Of a stretch of 64,000 nt of DNA, positions 47,257 through 59,377 are shown piece by piece. Below the pieces are notes generated by a model. That model made no database searches. It was not told the DNA's origin and saw only the letters and a list, made by a program, of their open reading frames with translations. Position 1 is the first letter of the stretch. Each line of letters opens with the position of its first letter. Made by a program: the position numbers and the translations under genes. This DNA comes from Cystobasidium ongulense (taxonomy: Eukaryota; Basidiomycota; Cystobasidiomycetes; Cystobasidiales; Cystobasidiaceae), in contig BQUP01000006.1 of NCBI GenBank assembly GCA_022835595.1, positions 1,129,307-1,193,306 on the forward strand. Reading direction: 5' to 3'.

Positions 47257-49470
47257 ATGGCGTCTACGCCTGTAGAAGCACCCATGTCATCCTCAAGTAG
47301 CCTGACTGCTCATGAAGAAACGCCTGTTTCAACTCCATCATCTCTTCCTGCCGCTAAGACCCCTGCAACACGTGTGCCTGAAACTGCTCATCTATCACGC
47401 TCCTCGAGCAATGCAACAGCAGCAGCGATAGTTCAAGACGAGCAGCATACCAGCAACAAAGCCAAGCACGATGTCGCTGTCAAGGCCGAAACCGACGAAG
47501 AATTGCCACGATCAAACAGCAATAAACCAAATTTCAACAAAGGAAGAGCATTCTGGATGATAATGCTTTCATTAGCAATGTCATTGTTCCTATCTGCATT
47601 GGATTTGACTGCTCTATCAACGGCTCTACCTAGGATAGCGACGGATTTAGAATCGGAAAATTTCACTTGGATTGGTAGTGCTTATGCTTTGGCTAGTACT
47701 GCTTTCTGTGAGCAGCCTTTCCATTCTTGTTACATTTGGCTGTAAATCTGACTATTCCTATTACTAGTGCCCGTATTCGGAGGTGTAGCTTCTGGATTTG
47801 GAAGGAAACCAGTCCTACTGGCTGCTATTCTCATATTCGCAATCGGTTCGGCAGTATGTGGATCTGCGAATACAATGGAACAGATGATTGCTGGCAGAAC
47901 CGTACAGGGTGTGGGTGTGAGTAGCTTGCCTCTCTTCCTAATCTCTTTGATTACCAACTGCGGAAAGTACAGTAGCTGATCACTTTCCTCTGTTCTTGCA
48001 CATGTCTATAGGGCGGTGGTATCCTAGCAATGTCCGAAATCGTAGTCGCAGATCTAGTACCCCTTGCAGAAAGAGGTGTCTTCCTTGGTCTTCTCGGTCT
48101 CGTTTGGGCTATCTCATCTGCTATTGGCCCTGTCATGGGAGGTGCTCTTGCTACCAACTGGAGATGGCTGTTCTACCTCAATCGTAAGCAGCACTTCAGT
48201 CGAACCAAACAACCCTCGAGAATTAAAGAAAAACTGAATACAGTTTCTTCCATTCAGTACCAATCTCAGGTCTAGCGTTCGCTCTGGTTCTCTTCTTTAT
48301 GAACCTCAAGCTACCAACCGGAACAATCCTGCAAAAGCTAGCTAAATTAGACTGGATTGGCAACCTCCTCTTTGTCACTAGTTCTACTATTATCATCTTG
48401 GGCTTAACTTGGGGTGGAGATGCTTATGCCTGGGATAGCGCCGCTGTGCTAGTTCCACTAATCCTTGGTGTTGCTCTAATGGGCCTGTTCTTTACATACG
48501 AGGCCAAATGGGCGAAGAGTGAGTGATTACACCCTTCCGCTTGGTAAAATCTGGATGAAGCTGAAATCTGAACACTCTTAGACCCTATTGTTCCCTTCGA
48601 GCTACTATCAAACCGGAATACACTCTCTGGCTACAGCACTACCTTCCTACACGGTCTGATCTCAATCGCAGTAATCTACTACCTCCCAGCATGGTTCCAA
48701 GGTGTAAAAGGACATTCTCCAGTCCAAACAGGAGTAGATCTATTCCCTACTGCTTTCCTAATCGCTCCTATGGCCATCGCTACTGGTATCTCAGTCACAA
48801 TAACCCAAAAATTCGTACCTCAGAATTGGGTTGCTTGGATTTGCTGTATCATCGGAACTGGCTTATTGCTTATCTTGAGAGCGGATTCTTCCGAAGCTGC
48901 TGCTCATGGATTGTAAGCACAACACATTGGCCACTAGCATCATAGCACCATATACTAATCAGTCATTCTTTCGTTGCTTTCTCCAGACAAGTTATCCTCG
49001 CTATCGGACTAGGCATACTCTACGCATCAGTCAACTTCCCAGTTCTAGCACCACTACCACCTTCACTCAACGCCGAAGCGATGTCATTCCTAGCATTCGC
49101 CCGTTCTTTCGGACAAGTCTTTGGAATTGTTATCGGATCAACTACACTTTCAAATCAACTCAAGACTAGATTACCAACTGAATATCTAGCTTCATTACCT
49201 GGAGGACCTGGATCTGCTTATTCTCATATTACTGAAATTTCAAAATTACCTGAACCTTTGAGAAATCAAGTTAGAATTGGTCTATCCGATTCTATTAGAT
49301 ATATTTGGATCGTTATGATCGCTTTCTCTGTTCTTGGATTAGCTCTTAGCTTCTTACAGAAAGCTATGCCTCTTAGTGCTATGACGGATGAAGCTTGGGG
49401 TCTAGCTCCTGGGAAAGAGAGTGCAACTTCAGAATCTGAAAGAGAAAAGACGCCTGAGAATATTGTCTAG
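47257..49470 (+). CDS. Major facilitator superfamily transporter, DHA2 (14-TM) drug:H+ antiporter type
   Basis: About six exons, roughly 600 residues. A Ser/Thr-rich cytosolic N-tail of about 95 residues leads to FWMIMLSLAMSLFLSALDLT, ALSTALPRIATDL (motif D1, LDxTxxxxALP), WIGSAYALASTAF, then GRKPVLLAAILIFAIGSAVC (motif A region), AGRTVQGVGGGGILAMSEIV (motif B) and GVFLGLLGLVWAISSAIGPV followed by GGALATNWRWLFYLN (motif C, GP.xGG). The second half carries further helices (LLFVTSSTIIILGLTWGGDA; AVIYYLPAWFQGVKGHSPVQ; IGSTTLSNQL). DHA2 proteins export toxic organics or secondary metabolites, some basic amino acids or siderophores; the substrate cannot be told. The downstream neighbour is a methyltransferase on the same strand, 365 bp away. 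Confidence 0.92.
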
Positions 49471-49835
49471 ACAGATATACGCTAAAGGAAGTTATGTATA
49501 ACATTTCATCTGTAACTTAGATAGACACACACAAACCACGTAATAGAACGGAGGAAAATTCCAAATCTGACATGCTGCTCATGTAAATGCTGCTCGCTCA
49601 CTGGAGAGGACTGAAACTTTGCGCCACCTCGGCTATCGGCATGTTCGCTCGAATGCCGAGAGCATACGCGTGGTTCCCGCGCCACAAAGCAAGAACCGGG
49701 AGGGTTAGTAACCCAAGACAACTATAACAGCATAAGAATACCTTGTACTCTTTGTTCCCATCACAAAACAACCAAGAACACTATCTCACGTTGTCTCCAT
49801 TCCTCAGGCTAAGGCATTTGACAACGCACTTCACC

Positions 49836-51010
49836 ATGTCGCAAGAATTCTGGAAGAATAACACCGCTATGGCTAAGCAATATGATTCCATTTCATCTGG
49901 AGTTGCAAAGTTACCCGTTCTTCCAGCAATAGAGCTTGTAAGTCATCTGCAGTAACGCCTTTCAAAATGACGCTGATACTCCTGCCAACTTATCATACGC
50001 AGATTCAACGTTCAGGCGTTCTTACTGCCTCTGCACCTCTTCGAATACTCGATAATGCAAGCGGACCAGCTGTCATTACGGAGCTAATGTACGAAGATCT
50101 ACGATGCAAACATCCCAATGAAGGAGATTTCACAATACTATGCGCAGATGTTGGATCTGCAATGATTGATATTGCAAAATCAAAGATTGAAAAGAATGGT
50201 TGGAAAGGTGTTGATGCTAGAATCATTGATCAGAATGACCTATCTCAATTGAATGATGGTGAATTTACTCATATCTTAACTGGATTAGGTATTAATTTCG
50301 TAAAAGATGCAGATGCTGTTTTAAAAGGTAAGTTCTCAGCCCATCATATTATGATACCGATGGCAAGGCAAGCTGCGACTAGATTGCAGCTTGAAAGAGA
50401 TAAAGGACATGTGACCAGTCTGGCGAACTTGTACATGTACAAGTTCGCCAGACTGGTCACATGCTGTCATTTACCTCGTTGAATCTGCAGTCTAGTCGTA
50501 ATTTGCCTTGCCATCGGTGTCTTGAATAAGAAGTAGTGCTGAGTGATCCCCTTAACTCTAATAGAAATGCATCGTCTTCTTGTTCCTGGTGGTGTGAATG
50601 CCTTCTCAACCTGGGAAACCGTAGGATGGTTAGATTACGTTCGTCAAGCATTGTCAAGAATAGAAGGCGCCCCACCATTTCCGACTCAATCAGAAGGATT
50701 CCACAAAATCCAGCATGGGAACAGATGGGAAGATAAGGCATGGATAAAAGAAAAAGTATCAAAGTATTTTGATAATGTTGAGATTTACTCATTACCCAAG
50801 ATTCATCATTTATCGAAAGAAGAATTCGTCACTACTTTTGGAGGACCAATGACTCAAGGAATGCTTTCCTTATTTTGGAGCGAGGAAAATAAGGAGAAAT
50901 ATGGACCCAAACTTGCTGATTCTTTGAGAGATCTGCTTCAAGAGAAAGGAATGGAATATGTTGACTTACAGATGGATGCGCTTATTACCGTAGCGAAGAA
51001 AGCTGAATAG
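49836..51010 (+). CDS. SAM-dependent class I methyltransferase, small-molecule type
   Basis: Three exons, about 285 residues. The protein begins MSQEFWKNNTAMAKQYDSIS. The SAM-binding fold shows motif I as LRILDNASGPAVITELMYED (DNASGxG-like: Gly replaced by Ala-Val), the acidic strand ILCADVGSAMIDIAKSKIEK, GVDARIIDQNDLSQLNDGEF and ILTGLGINFVKDADAVLK; motif post-II is EMHRLLVPGGVNAFSTWETV. This is the UbiE/Coq5-like pattern used by many fungal secondary-metabolism methyltransferases. The second intron (about 50329-50563, roughly 235 nt) is longer than usual and contains a perfect 56-bp palindrome; reading through it would stay open for about 50 codons and then stop. Its target is unknown. Adjacent to an MFS exporter, so a small metabolite locus is possible. 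Confidence 0.85.
50408..50463. repeat. Perfect 56-bp palindrome (28-bp arms, no spacer)
   Basis: Each half is the exact reverse complement of the other, centred between 50435 and 50436 at GTAC|ATGTAC-type sequence. It lies inside the second intron of the methyltransferase gene. The bases flanking both ends stop pairing immediately. Confidence 0.97.
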
Positions 51011-52210
51011 CTTCAATGCTGATTGAACGAATAGCTTGTTTAGCTGGAAAGAGCTTGACAATAGCTTGTTAGTGTAATATAGAGAGGCATTAAAGGTCGC
51101 GAAAGCTCAAGCAAGTTATTAGCGAGCAGTATTCGGCAAGAGTCCTTGTTGATGCCGATGTCAACAGGTACAGCGGCCAGTCCGCGGCCTGGTGACACAG
51201 CTTGCAGAGTCTTGCCTGACCGCATATCGACACGAGCAATCAGCCTAGAGATCTAGAGACCATACAGCGAAAGCAGGGAATGGGCTGCATGTCCAGTGTT
51301 TGCAATGTGAGAGCTGTCCACTCTCGTGTTTCTCGATTGCCTTTTGTTGACGCGTTATCCATGCCCATCTCTGCAGGCTTTCTCCATGGTATGGCTGCCA
51401 TTAGGGTGCTGGTGGATACGACAGTAGCTGATGCTGGACTGTCCAATTCATAGGAAGAAATAAAAAAGAATCGCGGGCATGCAAGAGGCAGAGTGCAGCG
51501 GGGCAACGAGCAGCATCTGCGCGATGGAGGAGCGTGGGTCGCAGGTGGATTTGGGGACAAGGGAGACAGACCGGGAGGCTACGATGCAGGCGGATTGAGC
51601 AGTAGTGGTGGTGACGGTGGTGGATGCGGTGGTGGTGATGGTGGAACATGATGCCGTCTGCGGTATCGTTATCACGTTGATATTTAGTTAGATGGACAAG
51701 CATGGCACAAATGGGAGACTGTACGCATATTCCACTGCACAATCACGTACGTACGAAGAATACCACGCTGTTTAATTTATCTATATTCGCTGCACTGTTG
51801 TTATTGTAGCTTCCCGGAAACTGCATGTCTTCGCTGACATGATGCACGCATTTCACAGCAATGTCATTGCCCGTCTACAGCACACGCTTGCTTTGCACCA
51901 CCGAGTTAACAGCATGACTGGATAACTTTGCTGCAACCAGGGCAATACACTCACCACACAGCACTCCAGTCCGCCCATCAATTCAGCCTCCCGTTGTGTC
52001 TTCGCTTTTGTGGCCGCATTACCGCGTGCGCACCGTGACTGTCGACGTCGCGATAAGCAGGCACCTCGAAATAGCAAGCACAGCCGAGCAGGAAGCAAGC
52101 AAGGGAGATCTCAAGTGGAATATCAATTGGAGAGATACTTTTCATCAAGACAGACTGTTCTTCTAACGCACGCGTGAATCAAAGCCAAGCTCGTCAGTCT
52201 TCTGCACGAA
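51011..52210. other. 1.2-kb region with no defensible gene
   Basis: Open frames on both strands are short and lack domains. On the plus strand a Gly-rich frame (about 51465-51650: DGGAWVAGGFGDKGDRPGGY, then GGT-codon repeats) ends in a stop but has no in-frame ATG nearby; it could be a last exon or simple GGT repeat. On the minus strand 51040-51225 reads SGKTLQAVSPGRGLAAVPVD, which is suggestive but unsupported. A GGTGGTGAC-type microsatellite lies at 51600-51650. Confidence 0.4.
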
Positions 52211-54307
52211 ATGGGTGCCATTCTTCCCATGCTCAACAGTCATGCGGGCGGTGTACGCGACTTTCTGCATCGAAGAGCGCCAGGACAATCAGAGCAAGCG
52301 ATTTCAGGCAGTAGAGGAAATATTACAATCGCAATCGCTGCTGCTGCTGGCATTTCGGCTTTGATCCTTCTCCTGCTCGTGTAGGTCGTTCTTCCGTTCT
52401 TCGGACACACATTAACTACACCTGACTGAGCTGATCCAAACCCCTCTTCTCTAATCGATGCACATGTCTGCTATAGCATATGGAGAGTCAACAGAATCCG
52501 CAAGGCTAGGGAGGTTAGTCACTCCGACCTTTTCTCTCGAATCAATGCGCTTTTGGTGGCTGATCTATGGTACCTACGTGCTACACTCATCATCGCGCAG
52601 GCCGCCCGCTATGCAGCTGCTCACCCCGAGATGGCTCAGGCTGCTCTCCTGGCCCCTGCTACTGCCACTACGACGTCTGGTACTCGTACCGCGAATGGGG
52701 CTTCCAGACCTCGAAGGCCGCGGAGACAGCCAAGCACACAAACTGTACCTGAATAGTGGGTCACTATTGTCATGCGAGATTCGGATGAAATGGCCACATT
52801 GAAGTCTGACATTTCTCTACCTTTATAATCTTTGCGAGAACAGTTCGGAAGCGGCTGGAGATGAAGAAATGGTACTAGATAAAGCAGAGCAAGAAGAAAT
52901 GCAACTTGAAAATGCGAGAGCGGATCCAATCACAGTCTCCTTATTGTCATCGACCACTACACGAAGCAGTGAAGGAGATCAGTCGGAAGCACATTACGCA
53001 GCTACTGCAGCTCACACAAGTCCGCGCAGAGCTTCGAACGCACTTTCACGATCTGCCCTACACGATATTGAAAATCCTGCGCCTGAACTCCGACTGGATC
53101 GAATAGATACAATACAAACAACAAATCCACCATCGATTATAAGTAGCTCGGAGAATGGTCATCAACCTTTGATGGCTGGCATGAATGAAAGTGTAGTGAC
53201 TTTGGACGAAGTATCATTGGACGGATTACCAGTTCGGCAATCTTCATTCTTCGGTTCTCCTGCATACGTCAATCGAAGCAGAAGTAGATCTATCGATATG
53301 GTACGAACAATGAACATGCCAAATGGGCATGAACAGACTGGTTCACAATTGGCACACAGACCTCTCAGCAGCGGATCTTCGCTGGACGTACCACAATCTC
53401 GTCGACAATCAGGCTTCATGTCGCTATTTCCAAGAAGACAAAGCAATACTAATTCAAGTGTTCTTCCACTACATCAACCATTGACGGACAGCAGACGTGA
53501 AGCATTGAGGAATAGAGAGATCTCGGCTCCTATCGGAGAGACCTTGGTCCGAACAAGCTATACTTAGTGAGTTTCGCACTACTCTGACACGCGTTCCAGC
53601 AATACAGTAGCTGACTTTACACACACTTCAGTCCTAGAGCAGGCATCAATCCAATCCAAGCTGCATGGCTAGGCTCGCGCGATCACATCACTCGCTTGGC
53701 AACTTACCTCGACACAGCACCGCCTGCTTTCGAGGAAGACGATTCATTAGAAATGGACAGACGTACAAGTCGTGATACAGTCTCGAACAACGCAATCGCC
53801 AACACAAGCTCTACCAATAATGAGGAACCCGATGCAAGACCCACTGCAATCAATGTTCTTTCGCAACTCGAAGAAGAATCGGCTCATTTATCTTCGCTTG
53901 TACACCAAGAATCACTACGTCGAGCTTCGTTACCTCCTCATATGGTTGCGCTGCCTCCTTCTTTACCTGTTTCGCCAACCTCACCAAGAATCTATGGAGG
54001 AGGGAATGCAGATTGGCCTATCTCAAGAGCTGCTTCATTAGCTAGAGCACATAGTCTAGCGAGGAATAGCATAAATTCAACGCCTCGAAGCGGCACTGAA
54101 AGGCACAGCTCAATAGCTAGACGAAGAGTCCAAAGTGAAGCTCAAGCATCCCAAACTGTCGATGGCGCTGCTGTATCTATATTACCTCGGTCCGAGTCAC
54201 CTAGTCCTCTTCCTCGTGCACAAATTGCAAATGATCAAGTCAGTGCAAGACCAGTCCTGTCTCTATCGACGAGCAGCACTGCAAGCTCACTTCAAGCAAG
54301 GAGTTGA
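52211..54307 (+). CDS. Single-pass membrane protein with long Ser-rich cytosolic tail, function unknown
   Basis: Five exons, about 590 residues. MGAILPMLNSHAGGVRDFLH is followed by one hydrophobic segment, ITIAIAAAAGISALILLLLV, completed across an intron by VIWRVNRIRKARE, a stop-transfer-like basic cluster. The third exon (AARYAAAHPEMAQAALL) is Ala-rich, then PRRPRRQPSTQTVPEYSS. The rest is acidic/Ser-rich with a conserved-looking island, REISAPIGETLVRTSYTYPR followed by AGINPIQAAWLGSRDHITRL. I recall similar islands in uncharacterised basidiomycete membrane proteins but cannot name a family. Many SxSxx and RRxS patches in the tail suggest heavy phosphorylation. Topology is likely short lumenal N-terminus and cytosolic C-terminus by the positive-inside rule. 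Confidence 0.72.
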
Positions 54308-54729
54308 AGACTTTCATTATTATTGCAAAATCAAAATGTGTATAGTTGCATCTATTCAGCAAGACTCGTAGCATATCCTTTTTTCATATCTTCTTTGTAT
54401 CATACCTATATTTCTACCATCTGTTGAAGCAACCCGTTCGCTCTCTGGTAGTCGTCGATCAGCTTCCTTACAGAATGCTCGCTGTTTGAGATGGCTCTGT
54501 GTTCTCTCACATACATGACCTAAGGAGGAGTACGTGCAGATACGATGAGAGCACATCAGGCTTGTGCAAGGATCAAGGCGCTCAAGTACATGCGGCTCTG
54601 ACTTCGAACAGTTTACAGAAACGGTCAGCCTTTGCTACTGTGTCCAACAACGCTTACAGCCAAAGCTTCGCAAAGCAGGCCTGCAAAGAGGAGTATGCAG
54701 CCCTTGCACGACTTTACACTTGTGCCAGA
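54308..54729. other. Intergenic region
   Basis: About 420 bp between plus-strand genes. It may hold an upstream exon of the next gene, since its frame stays open to about 54564, but without homology. Confidence 0.4.
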
Positions 54730-56265
54730 TGGGCAAGTACTCCACCAACGACTCCACCAAAGATTCCACCAACGTGCTGCAGTATATCGGGGTACAGTAC
54801 CTTGGGCAAACTGGAGACCTCATGGCGACCGAGCGCACCCCATCAACCTATCCGCCATTCGTCTACGACCCTGTCCACCACAAGGACTTCAAGCGTGCCA
54901 GTAGACATGTCATGAGCGATGCTCGGAAGGATGACAGGTCGCTTGCTACACTCACGCTATCCAGCAGAGAGGTGGAGGCATTGCGTACCGGTCTTGGTTC
55001 GTTCGACATGGATTACAGGGTAAGCACTGCCTACGACTATTACTGTTATTCTAGCTGGTATCTCGGGACTATACCCTATGAATTGTGCTGACATCGTACG
55101 TGTCTATGGTCACAGTGGGCGGGAAATCTGTCTGCTTCCAATGCCAACAAGAAGGAAGGAGAGGTCGTTGTGCGGCTCTATCGTACCTGGACATCGCACC
55201 TCATCTACGAAGCACGCTATCGACCACAAGGGAAGGAGAAGGTTCTTACTCTGTACGAATTCGCCTTTGAATCTGACAAGAAGGTATATTTATCGTCGGA
55301 GCTGGAGCATGAAGTTGCACAGTATGGAATTTGTTTGCGAGACTGTATACTGTCCTACATACTTCCACCCCATCTGGACCTTTAACAACGCAAGTCAACA
55401 GTCAAATTGAAGGAGCAAATTGGAAGACTTCCCTTCTAATGGACATGGATAGCTAAGTATCCATAGAAGAGACGTGGACGCCTGAACTATGTCGGACGTC
55501 AGGACGCTAAGTAAGCAAACTGCACCTGGCACCATTCCAATTTTAGGGTAGAAAAGCAGAATCGTTTTCCATCAATCTTCCGTGTCTTCACTCTCAACTA
55601 ATTATTCCCCTTCCTTTTTTCCCCCTAATAATTACCTAACACAGGATGGAGGGCTTGCAGGTAGACCAGATGAGCGAGACGAGAGCGACAGAGGTCAAGA
55701 AGAGGAAGAAGAGGAAGAGGAAGAAGAGGAAGAGAAAGAAGAAGAAGAAGAAGAAAGAGTCCGACAGCAATCAGGAAAAGAAAAAAATAATGAAGGTGAT
55801 GAAGAAAATGACGGTAACAGGCCTGCAGGCCCCTCGACCAGATCTGCGGACGACAACAATGCCCCTCAAGTCGTCCCTCCACCTCCAGAGCCGGTATCTG
55901 AGCCGAGGAAGTCTTCAAGGTCGAGAAGCAAGGCGCCGGTCGCTGTAACTCCTGGATGGCGCTTCCTCAAGGGCCGAGATCTCATTGCATGGCTTGGCCG
56001 TGTCAAGAAAATGTTCGAGTCTGTCGAAGCCGCGTCCACAAAGGAAGAAGGAGACCAATACCGTGCCAAGGTCATGGAAGTGTACCCTGCTTTTGAGACA
56101 ACACCACCTCTTGGCCCCAAGGTCGACGCGATGCCAAAAGTAGAGCAGGACGAGTGGTATGCCGAGCTGGAATTAGTGTTCGCTTGCCTTGTTAGGATCA
56201 AAGACAAGCAGGTATTTGTACTGCCTAATAAAGGCACTAATTTGGGCGAGCTCAAAGGTAGATGA
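54730..56265 (+). CDS. Unknown protein with central poly-Glu tract, probably lineage-specific
   Basis: I join three exons that are in phase: 54730-55019 (MGKYSTNDSTKDSTNVLQYI ... GLGSFDMDYR), 55116-55284 (WAGNLSASNANKKEGEVVVR ... EFAFESDKK) and 55645-56265 (DGGLAGRPDERDESDRGQ, then a long Glu run). The third intron is about 360 nt and less certain; exon 2 alone could read on to a stop at 55385, making two genes. After the Glu tract and a Pro/Ser/Arg linker, the C-terminal 110 residues look folded: TPGWRFLKGRDLIAWLGRVK, FESVEAASTKEEGDQYRAKV and EWYAELELVFACLVRIKD. No known domain. The stop is only 44 bp from the CIA1 stop on the other strand. Confidence 0.5.
55698..55759 (+). repeat. Polypurine (GAA/GAG) microsatellite in coding sequence
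   Basis: About 62 consecutive purines made of GAA and GAG triplets encode the poly-Glu run. Such mirror-like purine tracts can slip in length and can form triplex DNA. Confidence 0.85.
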
Positions 56266-56309
56266 TTTGCCTACAACGAGAATTGTTGCATATGCCCGAC
56301 TTGTTTGTA

Positions 56310-57804
56310 TCATATCTCCAAACTCCACACTTTGACTGTGCCGTCATCAGCAGCAGTGGCTAACATATTTCTAGCAGCTTGCCACATGCCTTTACGCATC
56401 TTGATGGCGCCATCAGCTCCTTCCATGTCCGTATCTGCTTCCTCCTCTGCTAATATCGTAGGCTGATGACGATGCTCTTGACTCTTTTCTGCAGATAGTG
56501 TTGGCACTGGCTTGCCCAAGCGGCACCACTGGACGTGATTGATGTCGTAGACCCCATGAGCATCTTCCACGCTCGCTAGAAGCTGGTCTTTGATAGCATA
56601 GCCACATCTTTGGCTCTCTTGCGGTGTAGAAGTAATGCCATATACATTGATCTTCCCATCTCCTCCTGCACTAGCTATCCGTCCCAGTGCGACTTCGCCT
56701 TCTTGCAAGTCTGGCTTCCAGTTGCCCGCTTCTGTCCAGTCCAGGCCGAATATAGATCTTGTATGAGCATTGGCTATTGTTAAAGCACAATACCATCCTT
56801 CCTTTTCAGTTCTTCCTATCCGGAAAGCGCCACCAGGTTCCCCTTTCACGTCTTTCCGTCTGAAGCGAGCCCAAATCTTGATACTAAGGTCGTCGGAGCA
56901 TGTTGCGAGGTAGTTGCCGCAAGGAGAAAAAGATGAAGCCCAGACTGTACTCGAATGACCCGTCCCACTCTCGTCTGGCTCCGGTTCAGGCGCATTTGGG
57001 AAATCGTAGTGTTTTGGAGGTGTAGGAGGGAGACTGTGCGTGACCGCCCATTCGTCTGTTGTATAGTCTGCTGCATAGAGCTTGACTGTTTCGTCGTATG
57101 AAGATGATGCGAGGATCTGCGCAGCATTCTCCACTTAGTATGATTCTATAACTGCCCAAGCTTCATGCTCACCTCTTCCTTCGGAGAGAAAGTAACATGC
57201 TTGACATCACCACCGTGATCCATGAGCACAGCCAAGCATTCGAAATCTTCATCAGGTGTGTTGGCATCCCATATCCACACTGACTTGTCGCGTCCGCAAG
57301 TAGCTAGCAGGCTTCCGTCGTAGCTCCATGCTACTGATTTCACTTCTGATTCATGACCTGGTTGCAAACAGAGCGAGAGTCAGTCAGGCTGTGAACAACA
57401 GATGGATATGAGGTCAGCTCACCCTCCAAGCTACCAACATTCTCCCACTCTTCCGCATTATCATCTTCTTCATCAGAGTCGGCTCGCCCGAAGCCAGCCT
57501 GATCGCTTTCAACCGCCGAGCTTGTGCGCTCCCAGATGCCAACGGTAGAGTCAAAGCTCGCGCTTGCCATGCGTCTGCCATCCGGAGAGAAGGCTATTTG
57601 TCGTATTGTACGATTATGTGCTGCAGGGAGGGTGTTAAGATGATGGAAGGTGTTCTTGCTGAGAGCTTTCGTGAAGCCATAGAGGCGAATTGACTTGTCG
57701 CTCGAACAGCTAGCAAGCAAAGGCTGCGTGGGATGGAAGGCTACACCCCAGCATTGCCCTGTATGCCCTTCAAGGGTCGTTATCGCTTCGAGCTTGGCAG
57801 ACAT
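56310..57804 (-). CDS. CIA1: Cytosolic iron-sulfur assembly WD-repeat protein CIA1 (CIAO1)
   Basis: Three or four exons encode a seven-bladed WD40 propeller, the targeting-complex subunit that with Met18 and Cia2 delivers Fe-S clusters to nuclear and cytosolic proteins. Blades read: [176 protein letters not shown] and a final [19 protein letters not shown]. The CIA1 traits are the VESDQAG-type insert in blade 2, DVKHVTF and the conserved end GTVKVW. The start is at 57804 (MSAKLEAI); upstream codons lack homology. Confidence 0.93.
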
Positions 57805-57930
57805 TGTATGGCAAGACGGCAAGAAGATGTACAGAAGGCAATCGACTACAACTATGGTGAACGCCACAAGTGACATTCGCAGATTCGAGATGTTGATGCT
57901 TACGTGTTGCAATGCTGTCTATCATATTCT

Positions 57931-59377
57931 CTAGATCTCATCTAATGCTTCTCTAAGCTTTTCTACAAGGGTTCTGCACTCTTCGTCCGTACCGATTGTA
58001 ATCCGCAAACACGCTTCGCAGCCGAGCTCATTACCTCTGAACCTCACCACAACGCCCTTTTCTTCCGCCAAGCGCTTGTATATCGCTGCTGACCTGACAT
58101 TGTCCAGTGTGGGTGCGCCTGCTCTCGAGTATACAGGCACCATGATGAAGTTGGCATCGTTATTGCCCAGGTGGGGAGCCATCGAGTCCGCAAAATCTCG
58201 CTTGAGGACATCAAGGAGCCAATCTCTGTTCTTCTTGATGCTGTCAGCCTTCTCTTCAGTTGATTTCAGGTTCTCTTTGCTCAGTGCGCGCAAAGCAAGG
58301 CTAGCGGTAGGAGTTCCAATAGAATATGGCGCTTTCGTGTTTGCTAGTATTTGAGCAAATTCGGGAGTTTGGAAGGAGATGCCCATTCTAATTCCTGCTA
58401 GACCGAAGCCTTTGCTTAACGTTTGCATCACTACCAAATTCTGCCACCCTTCTTCGAATCTGTACGCGATCAGAAACAACTTTAGTCATCTATAATTCAC
58501 TACGACTATGGCTCATGCTTACAAGTTGACTGCACTTGGTATTGAGGAAAAGTCGATATATGCCTCATCAACGACTACGAGACCTCGCCACGTTGGGTGA
58601 TTCAGTATCTTCCTGATGTTCTTCGGAAGGATCGTTGTTCCTGTAGGGTTGCCTGGCGAAGTCAAGAAGAGCAACTTGATCTTCTTGCCGTCGTCGCTGG
58701 ATAGTATGTCGCAAAGAGCTTCGACTCGCGGTTGAAAGGTTCCTTTTTCCGTCTCCAGCGGGCACTTGATAACATCGACGTCGTTCACGCATGCACAGAC
58801 TGGGTACATGCCGTACGTAGGCGGGCATACTAGAAAACAGTAAGAGCGGATTGAGTTCGCTGTCATTCTCGAATAGTCGTCTGAATCCACTTACTCAGAA
58901 TCTTATCACCTGTACCTGAGCCAGGTGTACATGTGACTCGTATAAGCATATCGATGATTTCGTCGCTTCCAACACCGAGAAAAGTGCCTTGCTTTCCATA
59001 CTTGAAGCCCCGATATGCTGAGAATTTCTCTTTTATATCATCGTGAGATGGGCTGGGGTATCTGTTGAGCTGCATGGCTGCATACTCCTCATCTGAGCTC
59101 TGCATGCTGTGATCGCTGGTGCCGTTGACTCCATTTGCAGTGGCTTTGGAAGTCGAAGCTATGATAGAAGGACCTAGAGCATTCTCGTTTGCGTCAAGCA
59201 GGATGCCTAGATGTACCGAGTAGAGCAGGAGCGTCAGAAGGCTGCACTCGATGAATAGCGAAATCGCGGGTCAGACTTACCGGCCGAATAGTCGTCCCTC
59301 GCGCATCGGTAAGGCTGCAGTTTGAGGATGTTTGGGCGGATAATGTCCTCGAGGCTGAAGCCTTCTGGTCTGCTCAT
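57931..59377 (-). CDS. HIS5: Histidinol-phosphate aminotransferase
   Basis: Five exons encode the PLP enzyme of the seventh step of histidine synthesis, converting imidazole-acetol phosphate plus glutamate to histidinol phosphate. MSRPEGFSLEDIIRPNILKL is the fungal N-terminus; then RCARDDYSAG, LLDANENALGPS (substrate-binding NENALGPS), LNRYPSPSHDDIKEKFSAYR, FLGVGSDEIIDMLIRVTCTP, VCPPTYGMYPVCACVNDVDV, LLFLTSPGNPTGT (PGNPTG binding loop), VVVDEAYIDFSS, and TLSKGFGLAGIRMGISF, whose Lys forms the Schiff base. The C-terminus reads ELGCEACLRITIGTDEECRT. The start is at 59377; a TGACTC hexamer lies 55 bp upstream. Identity is certain. Confidence 0.96.

Noticed and set aside
51401-51742. His/Pro-rich minus-strand frame
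   Set aside because: It is the reverse of a GGT/GAT microsatellite, so the composition is a by-product of the repeat.
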